From CAIYRG01 sp963747255 (GTDB lineage: Bacteria > Pseudomonadota > Alphaproteobacteria > Micropepsales > Micropepsaceae), in assembly GCA_963747255.1 (NCBI GenBank), contig CAVVEG010000017.1, forward strand, positions 682,001-746,000: a stretch of DNA of 64,000 bases. Direction: 5' to 3'. Shown one piece after another: positions 44,927-54,143 of this stretch. Both the position numbers and the translations under genes were made by a program. How positions within the stretch are numbered: the first letter of the stretch is position 1; every line of letters starts with the position of its first letter. Below the pieces are notes generated by a model. The model made no database searches, was not told where the DNA came from, and was given only the letters and a program-made list of their open reading frames with translations.

Positions 44927-45442
44927 TTACGCCGCTTCCTTTTTTGCATAGGCCGCGAGCACCCGCGCGACATTGCCGGCAGGAGCCTGCAGAACACCTG
45001 CAATTCTGGTCGCAGGAGCCTGCAACAGGCCAAGCAGCTTCGCTCGAAGTTGATCCAGTGACGGAAGTTCGGCCAGGGACCGCACTGCGTCCGGACTGAG
45101 CACCGAGCCGACGGCAAAGCCGCCGATAATCTTGAACTTTTCATTTTCCCTGGCGTAGGCCACCAGGACTTTGGGTGCGGCGACCGGATCATCAGAAAAG
45201 GCGATCCCGGTCGGCCCCCTGAAAAGCTCGGAGATGCCCGCTGCCGGGGTTCCTTCGAGCGCACGCATGGCAAGCCGGTTTTTGGCCACTTTGAACGATG
45301 CGCCTGCCTTGCCGAGACGAGAGCGCAATTCGCCCATCTGGGCCACCGTCATGCCGCTATAGTGGGCGACGACAATAGTTCCGGATTTGGCAAAAAGTCC
45401 GTTCAGACTTTGCACTGCCTCGGCTTTTTGAGTTCTATCCAT
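44927..45442 (-). CDS. rplJ: 50S ribosomal protein L10
   Basis: A 171-residue L10, the base of the L7/L12 stalk (MDRTQKAEAVQSLNGLFAK, VVAHYSGMTVAQMGELRSRL, FKVAKNRLAMRALEGT). ATG 45442 was chosen over the GTG at 45448 because GAGG lies seven bases before the ATG. The C-terminal helices bind L7/L12 dimers. Confidence 0.96.
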   Translation of the reverse strand: MDRTQKAEAVQSLNGLFAKSGTIVVAHYSGMTVAQMGELRSRLGKAGASFKVAKNRLAMRALEGTPAAGISELFRGPTGIAFSDDPVAAPKVLVAYARENEKFKIIGGFAVGSVLSPDAVRSLAELPSLDQLRAKLLGLLQAPATRIAGVLQAPAGNVARVLAAYAKKEAA

Positions 45443-45687
45443 ACCCACACCTCAGGTTTGAACGTCTGGCGCGCGTCGCCAAACCTTCCTCAAGACCGAT
45501 CGCAAGAACTGCGCCCTCACGCACTCCGCGACAACTCCCGTCCCAAGGCACACCCGAATCGCGGGGAATCTCATCCCCAAAATCCGGTTTATCGCCCCGT
45601 CTGCGCAGGCCATTAAGTCCCCCGGACGGCGGACACCTGCGGTCTTGGACAGGTCCTCCGGCTTACGCGCGCCGGAAAATCATTCTC
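45443..45687 (-). promoter_or_regulatory. rplJ leader (probable L10-binding autoregulatory mRNA region)
   Basis: The 245-bp gap between rplA and rplJ is unusually long for this cluster and holds no gene. On the minus strand it contains GGAGGACCTGTCCAAGACCG followed by CAGGTGTCCGCC, resembling the known L10 leader element at which L10-L7/L12 represses its own translation. Structure was not computed. Confidence 0.5.
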
Positions 45688-46395
45688 CTACACCGCCCCC
45701 GCCTGGCCCACGGAATCGAGAGAAATCTTGATTCCTGGTCCCATTGTGGAGCTGATGGAAATCTTCTTCAGATAGTGGCCCTTTGCGCCCGCCGGTTTTG
45801 CACGGACTACCGAATCTACGAGGGCGCGCACATTTTCCGTGATCGCGCGGTCCTCAAAGCTGGCCTTGCCGACACCGGCATGCACGATGCCTGCTTTTTC
45901 GACCCGGAACTCAACCGCGCCACCCTTTGCATCCTTGATCGCCTGGGTCACATCCATTGTCACGGTTCCAACCTTCGGATTCGGCATCAGTCCGCGCGGC
46001 CCAAGCACTTTGCCAAGGCGGCCAACAATGCCCATCATGTCAGGCGTTGCGATGCACCGGTCGAAATTGATTTCGCCTTTCTGCACCTGCTCGGCCAGGT
46101 CTTCGGCCCCTATTACGTCTGCACCGGCCCGCCTCGCCTCATCTGCCTTTGCGCCTTTGGCGAACACCGCGACCCGGGCCGAGCGACCAGTGCCGTTCGG
46201 CAGCGATACGACACCGCGCACCATTTGATCGGCATGCCGCGGATCGACACCCAGATTGATGGCCACCTCGATTGTTTCGTCGAACTTCGCCTTTGCCCGC
46301 TCTTTCAGCAACTTGACCGCGTCCTCAAGCGCATAGGACCTGGTGCCGTCAATACCTTCCCGCGCGACGCGAATACGTTTTCCAGATTTCGCCAT
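45688..46395 (-). CDS. rplA: 50S ribosomal protein L1
   Basis: A 235-residue L1 (KFDETIEVAINLGVDPRHAD, GVVSLPNGTGRSARVAVFAK, LGKVLGPRGLMPNPKVGTVT, PAGAKGHYLKKISISSTMGP), the mobile L1 stalk protein. 2 bp after rplK; in E. coli it represses the rplKA mRNA. Confidence 0.97.
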   Translation of the reverse strand: MAKSGKRIRVAREGIDGTRSYALEDAVKLLKERAKAKFDETIEVAINLGVDPRHADQMVRGVVSLPNGTGRSARVAVFAKGAKADEARRAGADVIGAEDLAEQVQKGEINFDRCIATPDMMGIVGRLGKVLGPRGLMPNPKVGTVTMDVTQAIKDAKGGAVEFRVEKAGIVHAGVGKASFEDRAITENVRALVDSVVRAKPAGAKGHYLKKISISSTMGPGIKISLDSVGQAGAV

Positions 46396-46397
46396 GA

Positions 46398-46826
46398 TCA
46401 GCCCCTGACCTCGATGCCCATCGACCTTGCCGAACCGATGATCATCTGCATGGCAGCATCGACATCATTGGCATTCAGATCTTTCATCTTTGCTTCGGCG
46501 ATGGTGCGGACCTGCGCCATCGTGACGACGCCCCGGAAATCGCGCCCCGGAGCCTTTGAGCCGGCATCCAGCTTCGCTGCTTTTTTGAGGAAGTAGGAAG
46601 CCGGCGGCGTTTTCATTTCAAAGGCGAAAGACTTGTCCGAAAAAACGGTGATCGTAACCGGAATCGGCATGCCTTTTTCCTGCTCCTGGGTCTTGGCATT
46701 GAACGCCTTGCAGAACTCCATGATATTCAGCCCGCGCTGTCCCAAAGCAGGACCGATCGGCGGCGACGGATTGGCAGAACCCGCCGGCACCTGCAGTTTT
46801 ATGTAGCCAATAATTTTCTTCGCCAT
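46398..46826 (-). CDS. rplK: 50S ribosomal protein L11
   Basis: A 142-residue L11 (GYIKLQVPAGSANPSPPIGP, ALGQRGLNIMEFCKAFNAKT, KTPPASYFLKKAAKL). It binds the GTPase-associated rRNA centre and is needed for stringent activation of Rel. The family-typical PPIGPALGQ is intact. Confidence 0.97.
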   Translation of the reverse strand: MAKKIIGYIKLQVPAGSANPSPPIGPALGQRGLNIMEFCKAFNAKTQEQEKGMPIPVTITVFSDKSFAFEMKTPPASYFLKKAAKLDAGSKAPGRDFRGVVTMAQVRTIAEAKMKDLNANDVDAAMQMIIGSARSMGIEVRG

Positions 46827-46905
46827 TGAACACGTCCTCCTTCGACGGCCGCGGTACTGACGGTCCGGCGAGGACCTTCCGCTTTTCCGGCCCGTCCCGG
46901 CCGGG

Positions 46906-47436
46906 TTAGATTTTCTCTACCTGCGAAAACTCCAATTCGACCGGTGTCGCCCGGCCGAAAATGGATACTGCGACTTTCAGCCGGGAACGGTCCTCGTCCA
47001 CCTCTTCGACAGTGCCGTTGAACGAGGTGAAGGGGCCATCGGCAACACGAACCTGTTCGCCCACTTCGAAGGTGATAGATGGTTTCGGGCGTTCCGCGCC
47101 TTCCTGAACCTGATTCAGGATGCGATCAACTTCGCTCTGGCGAAGCGGCATCGGCTTGTTGTTCTGTCCGAGGAAACCGGTGACCTTCGGAACATTCTTG
47201 ATCAGGTGGTAGGCTTCGTTGGTCAAGTCGGCCCGGACAAGTATATAGCCCGGAAGAAATTTGCGCTCTGCGTTGATCTTGTGGCCGCGCCTGATCTCAA
47301 TGACCTCTTCCGTCGGCACCATAACTTCTTCAATAAGATCGTTAAGCCCCTGGATCTGGGCTTGCCGCTTGATCTCCTCCGCGGCCTTTTTCTCGAAATT
47401 CGAATAGGTGTGAACGATATACCAATGTGCCGTCAT
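46906..47436 (-). CDS. nusG: Transcription termination/antitermination factor NusG
   Basis: A 176-residue NusG: N-terminal NGN domain (WYIVHTYSNFEKKAAEEIKR, FLPGYILVRADLTNEAYHLI, VTGFLGQNNKPMPL) and C-terminal KOW domain (FEVGEQVRVADGPFTSFNGT). Start at ATG 47436 (MTAHWYIVH); nine further residues upstream in frame overlap secE and are not conserved. Confidence 0.97.
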   Translation of the reverse strand: MTAHWYIVHTYSNFEKKAAEEIKRQAQIQGLNDLIEEVMVPTEEVIEIRRGHKINAERKFLPGYILVRADLTNEAYHLIKNVPKVTGFLGQNNKPMPLRQSEVDRILNQVQEGAERPKPSITFEVGEQVRVADGPFTSFNGTVEEVDEDRSRLKVAVSIFGRATPVELEFSQVEKI

Positions 47437-47459
47437 CGTTTGCGTCCCTGGTGTCTCAA

Positions 47460-47693
47460 TCATCGGATGCCCAGCACGAAATTCAGGGCCAGCCCGAGGC
47501 CGTAATCGACCACCGCAAAAAACACCATGGTCACGACGACCATGATGAAAACCATGATCGTGGTGAGATAGGTCTCACGCCAGGATGGCCACGTGACCTT
47601 CGACGTCTCGCGCCGAACCTCCTGGAAGAACTGCAGAGGCCCTGTACGCCGGCCGGGCCCGGTTGCGAGTTCCTTTGATGCTTCATCGGCCAT
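47460..47693 (-). CDS. secE: Protein translocase subunit SecE
   Basis: A 77-residue SecE with the single-helix form: GPLQFFQEVRRETSKVTWPS then WRETYLTTIMVFIMVVV and a C-terminal hydrophobic helix. Start at ATG 47693 (MADEASKELA); the frame extends upstream into tRNA-Trp. It precedes nusG, as usual. Confidence 0.96.
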   Translation of the reverse strand: MADEASKELATGPGRRTGPLQFFQEVRRETSKVTWPSWRETYLTTIMVFIMVVVTMVFFAVVDYGLGLALNFVLGIR

Positions 47694-47719
47694 CAGTGTT
47701 CCGTACGCGTTATAGTCGT

Positions 47720-47795
<76 letters not shown>

Positions 47796-47856
47796 GCATG
47801 TTCAACAAATGCTTACCGCACAATCATTTGGTCTGACCGCACCATGGGCGATATTC

Positions 47857-47930
47857 TGGAGCGGGTGAAGGGAATCGAACCCTCGTATTCAGCTTGGAAG
47901 GCTGCTGCTCTACCATTGAGCTACACCCGC
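47857..47930 (-). tRNA. tRNA-Gly(TCC)
   Basis: A 74-nt tRNA with CCA encoded at 47857-47859. Acceptor GCGGGTG pairs with CACCCGC; the anticodon loop CTTCCAA gives TCC; GGTTCGATTCC is the T-arm. Second of three tandem tRNAs ahead of secE. Confidence 0.95.
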
Positions 47931-48013
47931 ATCACGCCTGCCGCGCCTCAGGATGACCGGTCGTTCCTACCCCACCACTCCTCTTTGACTGTCGATCCGT
48001 TTCCTCTTCCGAC

Positions 48014-48098
48014 TGGTGGGGGAGGTAGGACTCGAACCTACGAAGGCTGCGCCAGCGGATTTACAGTCCGCCCCCTTTGCCGCTCGGGACACTCCCCC
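48014..48098 (-). tRNA. tRNA-Tyr(GTA)
   Basis: An 85-nt class II tRNA with CCA encoded. Acceptor GGGGGAG pairs with CTCCCCC, the anticodon loop CTGTAAA gives GTA, and a long variable arm (GCTGGCGCAGCC region) precedes the T-arm GGTTCGAGTCC. First of the three-tRNA cluster. A tuf copy, common between such tRNAs in other bacteria, is absent. Confidence 0.95.
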
Positions 48099-48357
48099 GT
48101 CTAAAGATGGCGTCTGAAACCTGCTATTCCGCCGCATTCGTCTTGATCTCATGGCAAAAAACCGGCTGACAAATAAACATGACAGCCGGCAAGCGCATTC
48201 GCTCCGGAGGAAGACTGCGGAGGGCGCATATTGGGGAATTGTTTGCTGCTGTCAATAGGATCGTGGCGGCCTCGCGCGTCGGTGCAGAAATGCACGAATC
48301 CCGGCTGCCTACCAAATAGATGGCTTCCCAATTCACTCCGGTCCATGCTTCCGCGAA

Positions 48358-49158
48358 ATGATCACGAATCGCGAACGAACCGATCACCGACAAAAATCCA
48401 GGAAGGGGACTTTCTGGCTTTACGGAATTCACGCGGCCCGGGCAGCCCTGTTGAACCCGCGACGGACGGTTTTGAGGGCTGTACTGACCGAACAAGCCTG
48501 GGCTGAGCTTCAGGACACCATCCGCCCCGATATCAGGACGGAACTTTGCCGGGCCGAAAGACTCGCCCAGATTCTTCCCCCCGGCTCAGTCCATCAGGGA
48601 ATTGGGCTGCTTTGCGAACCGCTGCCGTCGCTTGACCTCGAGGACATTTTCGTGGCCACGGGGACTGGGGCACGCCGTGTGGCCGTGCTCGACCAGATCA
48701 CGGATCCCCATAATGAAGGCGCCATTCTGCGCTCGGCCGCCGGTTTTGGATTTGCGGCAGTGGTCGTGCAGTCGCGTCATTCCCCGCCGGAAACGGGCGT
48801 TCTGGCCAAAGCTGCGTCCGGAGCGCTTGATCAGGTTCCAAGGGTTCGCGTGGTCAATATTGCCCGCGCTCTGGAGGATCTGGGCCGAATGGCAGCGTGG
48901 CGCATCGCTTTGACTGTCGACGGCAGCGAAGATTTCCGCGATGCGCTTACCGCTGGCGATGTCGCAATTGTCCTGGGCGCCGAAGGAGCCGGTTTGCGGC
49001 GGCTGGTCCGCGAACGATGCGATACGAGTGCGTTTATCCCGTTAAGCGGATCAATGGAGAGTTTGAATGTTTCCAATGCCGCGGCGATCGCATTCTACGA
49101 ATGTGCCAGGGCGGCAGGACCGGATATCAAAACGGCTGCAGCGCATCGGAAAGAATGA
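48358..49158 (+). CDS. rlmB: 23S rRNA (guanosine-2'-O-)-methyltransferase RlmB-like (SpoU/TrmH family)
   Basis: A 266-residue SpoU-family methyltransferase. An N-terminal substrate-binding domain (LYGIHAARAALLNPRR near residues 21-36, then the SVHQGIGLLCEPL element) is followed by the knotted catalytic domain with motif 1 DQITDPHNEGAILRSAAGFG, motif 2 AIVLGAEGAGLRRL and motif 3 IPLSGSMESLNVSNAAAIAF. RlmB methylates G2251 of 23S rRNA in E. coli; the exact target is inferred. It is divergent from the tRNA-secE cluster, with 260 bp between and no gene recognised there. Confidence 0.9.
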   Translation: MITNRERTDHRQKSRKGTFWLYGIHAARAALLNPRRTVLRAVLTEQAWAELQDTIRPDIRTELCRAERLAQILPPGSVHQGIGLLCEPLPSLDLEDIFVATGTGARRVAVLDQITDPHNEGAILRSAAGFGFAAVVVQSRHSPPETGVLAKAASGALDQVPRVRVVNIARALEDLGRMAAWRIALTVDGSEDFRDALTAGDVAIVLGAEGAGLRRLVRERCDTSAFIPLSGSMESLNVSNAAAIAFYECARAAGPDIKTAAAHRKE

Positions 49159-49263
49159 ACTCTACTGCGTCCAGAACCAGGCGGGACTGCAGACCGTCGG
49201 ATCGTCCGGCACCCGGATTAACAGTCTCGAGGAAGCTCCTTGCGAGCCCATGGCCCAAGGATA

Positions 49264-50139
49264 CTAAGGCTGCGGCAGCGCGCCAGTGGCCTGGGCATGC
49301 GCTGGCTGCCGGATAACCAAAGCCAGTTTTTCGGATTGTGGCATGGCGCTAACCAAAAGCTGTGAGATGGGTGGTGTACTCTCCACATCTTCGATGATCA
49401 CCAGAGCGCGGTACCCCTGTTCCATGACGATCTGACCGCTCCTGTCGCGCGCCAGTTCACCAGTATTGTTTGTGGTTCGCGTGCCCGGGAAATAGGCAAA
49501 GCGTGGAACCGCGCCTTCGAAATTGTCGCGAACGAGATCAAACAGTTTTCTCGAGCCATCCAACGAAAGCTGTACGCAGCCCGCACTTGCCCGATGCCCG
49601 ATTGCAGCGATTGCCCCAGGGTCGGTAACCCCGTGAATGGCCAGACCTGTACGCGTCCCGCTTTTCTCCAAGTTGAAAAACATGGCGTTGGGCATGTCCA
49701 GTTCCCATTGCCTCGAACGGTGGCCAACTTGAAACCGCTCCGGATCGAGTTCATAGAATCCACTTGGGGTGGACGTCGAAACAATCTGCCCGTCTTTGGC
49801 CCGCTCCATCGCCTCCCGCCCCGTGGAGACCGGCGCGTCCATCATCAAGATCACATCGCGCTCCGGGTTCGCGCTGCTGGGTTTCGCAAACGCGTACAGA
49901 TGCTGCGACCAGGAACCCCGCTCCGCCTTGTTCACATAAATGAACAAATCGAAGTTATCGTAGAGTTCCTGCGGCAACCCGCTTTTCAACCTGGACCATA
50001 GCAACTGTACGTTGCCAGCGGTCCGTGCGAGCGGGACAGGAAAATCGTCATGCTGACTGTTTGGCGAGACGGCTTCCGAATTTCCGGCCCACAGCAGAAG
50101 TGCAAGAAACAAAGCGATGCCCGGAGAATCTTTGCACAT
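49264..50139 (-). CDS. L,D-transpeptidase-like (YkuD family) periplasmic protein
   Basis: A 291-residue protein with a signal peptide (GIALFLALLLWAGNSEA) and a YkuD-type catalytic core: TPSGFYELDPERF, MPNAMFFNLEKSGTRTGLAIHG, and the cysteine motif RASAGCVQLS, in which Ala-Ser-Ala-Gly-Cys replaces the more usual SHGC. These enzymes make 3-3 or lipoprotein cross-links in peptidoglycan, or cleave them. ATG 50139 was chosen because it gives a clean signal peptide; the frame is open to 50748, with an ATG at 50202 also possible. It is divergent from aidB. Confidence 0.78.
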   Translation of the reverse strand: MCKDSPGIALFLALLLWAGNSEAVSPNSQHDDFPVPLARTAGNVQLLWSRLKSGLPQELYDNFDLFIYVNKAERGSWSQHLYAFAKPSSANPERDVILMMDAPVSTGREAMERAKDGQIVSTSTPSGFYELDPERFQVGHRSRQWELDMPNAMFFNLEKSGTRTGLAIHGVTDPGAIAAIGHRASAGCVQLSLDGSRKLFDLVRDNFEGAVPRFAYFPGTRTTNNTGELARDRSGQIVMEQGYRALVIIEDVESTPPISQLLVSAMPQSEKLALVIRQPAHAQATGALPQP

Positions 50140-50253
50140 GTCGATCGCACGGACGTCTGATCCGGCCGTGGCTTCTCTCGTATCCGTTACCCTAATGCGC
50201 ATCCAGCCGCGCCGTTCCTGTGATAAAACAGTGCATGGCTTGGGCTGAAGCAA

Positions 50254-51891
50254 ATGGAAAACATTCCGTACACTGCATCCGAGACCGTTCAAAACCAGCC
50301 GCCGCGTTTTGAAAACATCAATCTGTTCTCGAGCGATCGGGTTCTCCTGGAGACGATCGCCCGCGAAGGAGCGGGCATCGAAACTGTCCGGCTGCAGCAG
50401 TTTGGCGCTGCGATGAGCTCCGCTGAAATGTGGGAAATGGCCGCCGCAATGCATCGGCATACACCGGAGCTTCACGCCTTTGACCGCTACGGCCGGCGCA
50501 CAAATACCGTCGAATATCACCCGGCCTACCATGCCGTGATGCGTCTCGCCCTGGAGGCAGGAACATCGGCGGCTCCATGGCGAAGCGACAAACACGGTCA
50601 CACCTTGCACGCCGCGCTGGAATATCTGCTGGCGAAAGTGGAGCCTTCGGTCTGTTGTCCCGTTACAATGACTTATGCGGCCCCTGCTGCGCTGAAGCAC
50701 GCGCCGGAAACGGCTCCCGAATGGATAACCCGGATCGCAGCCGCACAATATGATCCCTCAAGCCGGCCCGCTGCATTGAAAGCCGGGATCACCGTTGGAA
50801 TGGCAATGACCGAGAAACAGGGCGGGTCCGACCTGCGGTCCAATACAACCCGCGCAGAGCCGCAGGAGTACGGCTGGTACGTTCTGAATGGACACAAATG
50901 GTTCTGTTCGGCGCCGATGTCCGATGCATTTCTGACACTGGCGCAGTTGCCACCGGGGCTGACCTGCTTTCTGGTGCCACGGTTTCGCCGTGACGGCCGT
51001 CCCAACGGCATGCAGTTGATGCGACTGAAGGAGAAGATCGGCGATCGCGCAAATGCTTCCTCTGAAATTGAATACCATAACGCCGAAGCCATGCGCGTTG
51101 GCGAAGAGGGAAGAGGAATCCCGACCCTTATCGACATGGTTCACCACACCCGGCTCGATTGCGCGATTGCGCCCGCTGCCTATATGCAAACCGCCATCGC
51201 ACAGGCGCTATGGCATGCCGCGCATAGAACGGCTTTTGGTAAATTGCTTATCGACCAACCGCTGATGAAGCAGGTGCTTGCGGATCTTGCGGTCGAAGCA
51301 GAAGCCGCAACGCTGCTTGCCTTCCGGCTGTCACGCAGCTTCGACGAAATGGAGCGAGATGTAGCCGCGCAACTTTTTTCGCGCGTTGCAACTCCGATTG
51401 CAAAATACTGGTTGAACAAGCGCGTTATCGGGCATGTTGCAGAGTGCATGGAATGTCATGGTGGCGCCGGCTACGTCGAGGAGTGGCCCATCGCACGATT
51501 TTACCGGCAGGCTCCGCTGAATGGTATTTGGGAGGGATCGGGTAATGTCATCTCGCTGGACGTACTGAGAGCGTTTGCCCGCCATCCCGGAGCGATTGAT
51601 GTCATTCGTGCGGAGATCCGGATGGCCGGGGGCGTCAATCCGGAGTTCGATCGCAAGGTACGTGAAGCCGACACCATGCTGGTTGAGCCACTCGAATCGG
51701 GTGCACGCCGGATTTCGGAACAGATTGCGCTGCTGCTTCAGGCAAGTTTGATGCTCCGTTATGCGCCACCCGCCGATTCCGATTTGTTTTGCGCTTCGCG
51801 CCTGACCGGCGAAGCGGCGTTCACCTACGGCAGCTACGCTGCCAAAGCCGACGTGAACTCCATTATCGCGCGCGCAATGCCATCGGCCTGA
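50254..51891 (+). CDS. aidB: AidB-like acyl-CoA dehydrogenase family protein
   Basis: A 545-residue flavoprotein of the acyl-CoA dehydrogenase fold, closest to AidB of the alkylation response: length, a long N-terminal region, GMAMTEKQGGSDLRSNTT, YVLNGHKWFCSAPMSDAFL, CMECHGGAGYVEEWPIARFY and IWEGSGNVISLDVLRAF all fit. In E. coli AidB binds DNA and is induced by alkylating agents; its substrate is unknown. The start follows no strong ribosome-binding site but matches the family N-terminus. Its stop directly abuts the parC stop on the other strand. Confidence 0.88.
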   Translation: MENIPYTASETVQNQPPRFENINLFSSDRVLLETIAREGAGIETVRLQQFGAAMSSAEMWEMAAAMHRHTPELHAFDRYGRRTNTVEYHPAYHAVMRLALEAGTSAAPWRSDKHGHTLHAALEYLLAKVEPSVCCPVTMTYAAPAALKHAPETAPEWITRIAAAQYDPSSRPAALKAGITVGMAMTEKQGGSDLRSNTTRAEPQEYGWYVLNGHKWFCSAPMSDAFLTLAQLPPGLTCFLVPRFRRDGRPNGMQLMRLKEKIGDRANASSEIEYHNAEAMRVGEEGRGIPTLIDMVHHTRLDCAIAPAAYMQTAIAQALWHAAHRTAFGKLLIDQPLMKQVLADLAVEAEAATLLAFRLSRSFDEMERDVAAQLFSRVATPIAKYWLNKRVIGHVAECMECHGGAGYVEEWPIARFYRQAPLNGIWEGSGNVISLDVLRAFARHPGAIDVIRAEIRMAGGVNPEFDRKVREADTMLVEPLESGARRISEQIALLLQASLMLRYAPPADSDLFCASRLTGEAAFTYGSYAAKADVNSIIARAMPSA

Positions 51892-54143
51892 TCAGCCCAA
51901 GCGGTTCGATTTGGCAAACCCCCGCGGCACAACGCGCCCGGCGTGACCCCGCTCGCTGAGATACTCCTTGAGTTCGGAAACAGAAAATACGCGCCCGTTG
52001 GAATCACGCAGCCCTTCCCGCCGCTCGAAGACGCTGGCGTCGCTGAGCTTGCCTTCTTTGTAACGCTGCAGAATCACACCCCGTCCCTTTGCCAGTTCGG
52101 GCAATTCGCTTAGCGGAAATATCAACAGCTTCCGGTTCTCTCCGAGGATCGCGACAAAATCCCCGATAGCAAAGCGGCAGATCGCGGCTTCGACGCCTGT
52201 CGGTACATTCATCACCTTCTTTCCGGTGCGGGTCATCGCAACTGCCGAGTCGGCACTTGTGACAAACCCATGTCCGGATGTCGATGCAAGCAGCAGTTTT
52301 CGGTCAGGGCTATGCACAAAGGCCGCGACGATATCGGCGTCGGGGGGAAGGTCGATGAAATCCCGAATTGGTTCGCCGAGTCCGCGACCCCCGGGAATCC
52401 TGGAACAATCCAGCGTAAAGAACCTGCCATCCGTTGCGAACAACATCAGGCGATCGGTGGATTTCGCGTAAAGCCAGAATTTGCGCCGATCGCCTTCGCG
52501 ATATTTAACGCTGTCGTTTTCCTCCTGGTGCCCTTTCAGGCTCCTGATCCAAAGTTTTTCCGAGCAGACGACGGTAATCGGTTCCCGTTGGACCGCGGCG
52601 ATAACTTCGGCAGCTTCATCGGCCTTCGCCAAAATCTGTTCGACTTCCTTTTGGCCGGCAATAATCGTGCGCCTCTTCCCAAGCGCCGTGCCCGAACCAA
52701 ACTTCCTCTCGATTTCCCTGATCTCGTCCACCAGCTTTTCCGACTGCAGTTTGCCGGACCGAAGCAGTCGATTCAGATCCTTCTGCTCCGTCGTCAGGGA
52801 TTCGTGCTCGCGGCGAATCCCTGTTTCCTCCAGCCTGCGCAAAGCGCGCAAACGCATATTCAGGATTGCTTCGGCCTGCCTTTCCAGGAGTTTGAATGCC
52901 TTCATCAATTTTGGTTTCGGCTCATCCTCGGTTCGAATGATCCGGATCACCTTGTCCACATTCAGGTAAACGGCCAAATACGCATCGAGCACCTCAAGCC
53001 GGTCTGCAATGCGGGCCAGACGGTGCCGGCTCCGCCGTTCGAGCACGTCGCGCCGGTGATCCAGGAAGGCCTCCAGCGCCTCGCGCAAGCTCATGACGCG
53101 GGGCACGATACCGCGGTCGAGTACATTGAGATTCAGTGGAATGCGTGCTTCGAGTTCGGTTTCGCGGAACAGCTGTTCCATCAGAATGTCGGCTTCAATG
53201 GTCCGGCTCTTGGGCACCAGCACGATGCGAATATCTGCCGTCGATTCGTCCCGAACATCGTCCAGAGCCGGAATCTTCTTTTGCTCGATCAGTTCGGCAA
53301 TGCGTTCGATCAGTTTCGATTTCTGAACCTGGTACGGGATCTCCCCGACAACGATCTGCCACGCCCCACGCGCACCGTCTTCCTTGCGCCAGCGAGCGCG
53401 CACGCGAAAACTCCCGCGCCCGGTGCCGTAGGCTTCCCGGATCGTTGCGGGATCATCGACAATTACCCCCCCGGTTGGGAAATCGGGCCCTCTGACCAGC
53501 CGGAAGATCGTCCGGTCTTGCAGATTCGGATTTTCGATAAGCGCAACCAGTGCCTGGCACAGCTCACCGAGATTGTGGGGGGAATCGACGTCGCCATGCC
53601 CACCGCGATTCCCGTTGAGCCATTGGCCAACAGATTGGGAAAGGCTGCAGGCAGGACAACGGGCTCACGCTCTTCGCCGTCATAGGTTGGACGGAAATCC
53701 ACGGCGTCCTCTTCGAGGCCCTGAAGCAGCGCATCAGCAAGGGCGGTGAGGCGACTCTCGGTGTAACGCATCGCAGCCGGATTATCGCCATCGACATTGC
53801 CGAAATTCCCCTGCCCTTCCACCAAAGGGTAGCGAACGGCGAACTCCTGCGCCAATCGCACGAGAGCGTCATATACGGCCTGATCACCATGCGGGTGAAA
53901 TTTGCCGATCACGTCTCCGACGACGCGCGCGCATTTTTTGAATCCGGCGGTCGGATTGAAACCAAGCTCACGCATGGCAAAGAGAAGCCGCCGGTGTACG
54001 GGTTTCAATCCATCGCGAGCATCGGGTAGCGCACGCGAAGTAATGGTGGACAGTGCATAAGCCAGATACCGCTCGGACAAGGCACGGGCGAGCGGCTCAG
54101 GCCTGATATCGTCCTGTTGCGGAGCATCATCCATGATTGTCAC
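51892..54143 (-). CDS. parC: DNA topoisomerase IV subunit A (frame broken once)
   Basis: ParC of about 750 residues. The breakage-reunion domain has GLKPVHRRLLFAMRELGF, FHPHGDQAVYDALVRLAQEF and the active-site Tyr127 in AAMRYTES; the coiled-coil and short C-terminal domain follow (RVRARWRKEDGARG, KIPALDDVRDESTADIRIV). The frame breaks once in a C6 run at 53577-53582; one more C restores IPPHNLGELCQALVALIENP. At the quinolone position equivalent to Ser80 of E. coli ParC there is Gln88. GTG 54143 overlaps recO as GTGA; ATG 54134 is an alternative start. Confidence 0.92.

Noticed and set aside
48099..48357. A small gene between tRNA-Tyr and rlmB
   Set aside because: Short open frames on both strands lack ribosome-binding sites and family similarity; treated as a divergent promoter region.
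52270..53685. A 471-codon plus-strand open frame over parC
   Set aside because: Antisense to a clear ParC sequence and without any family features.
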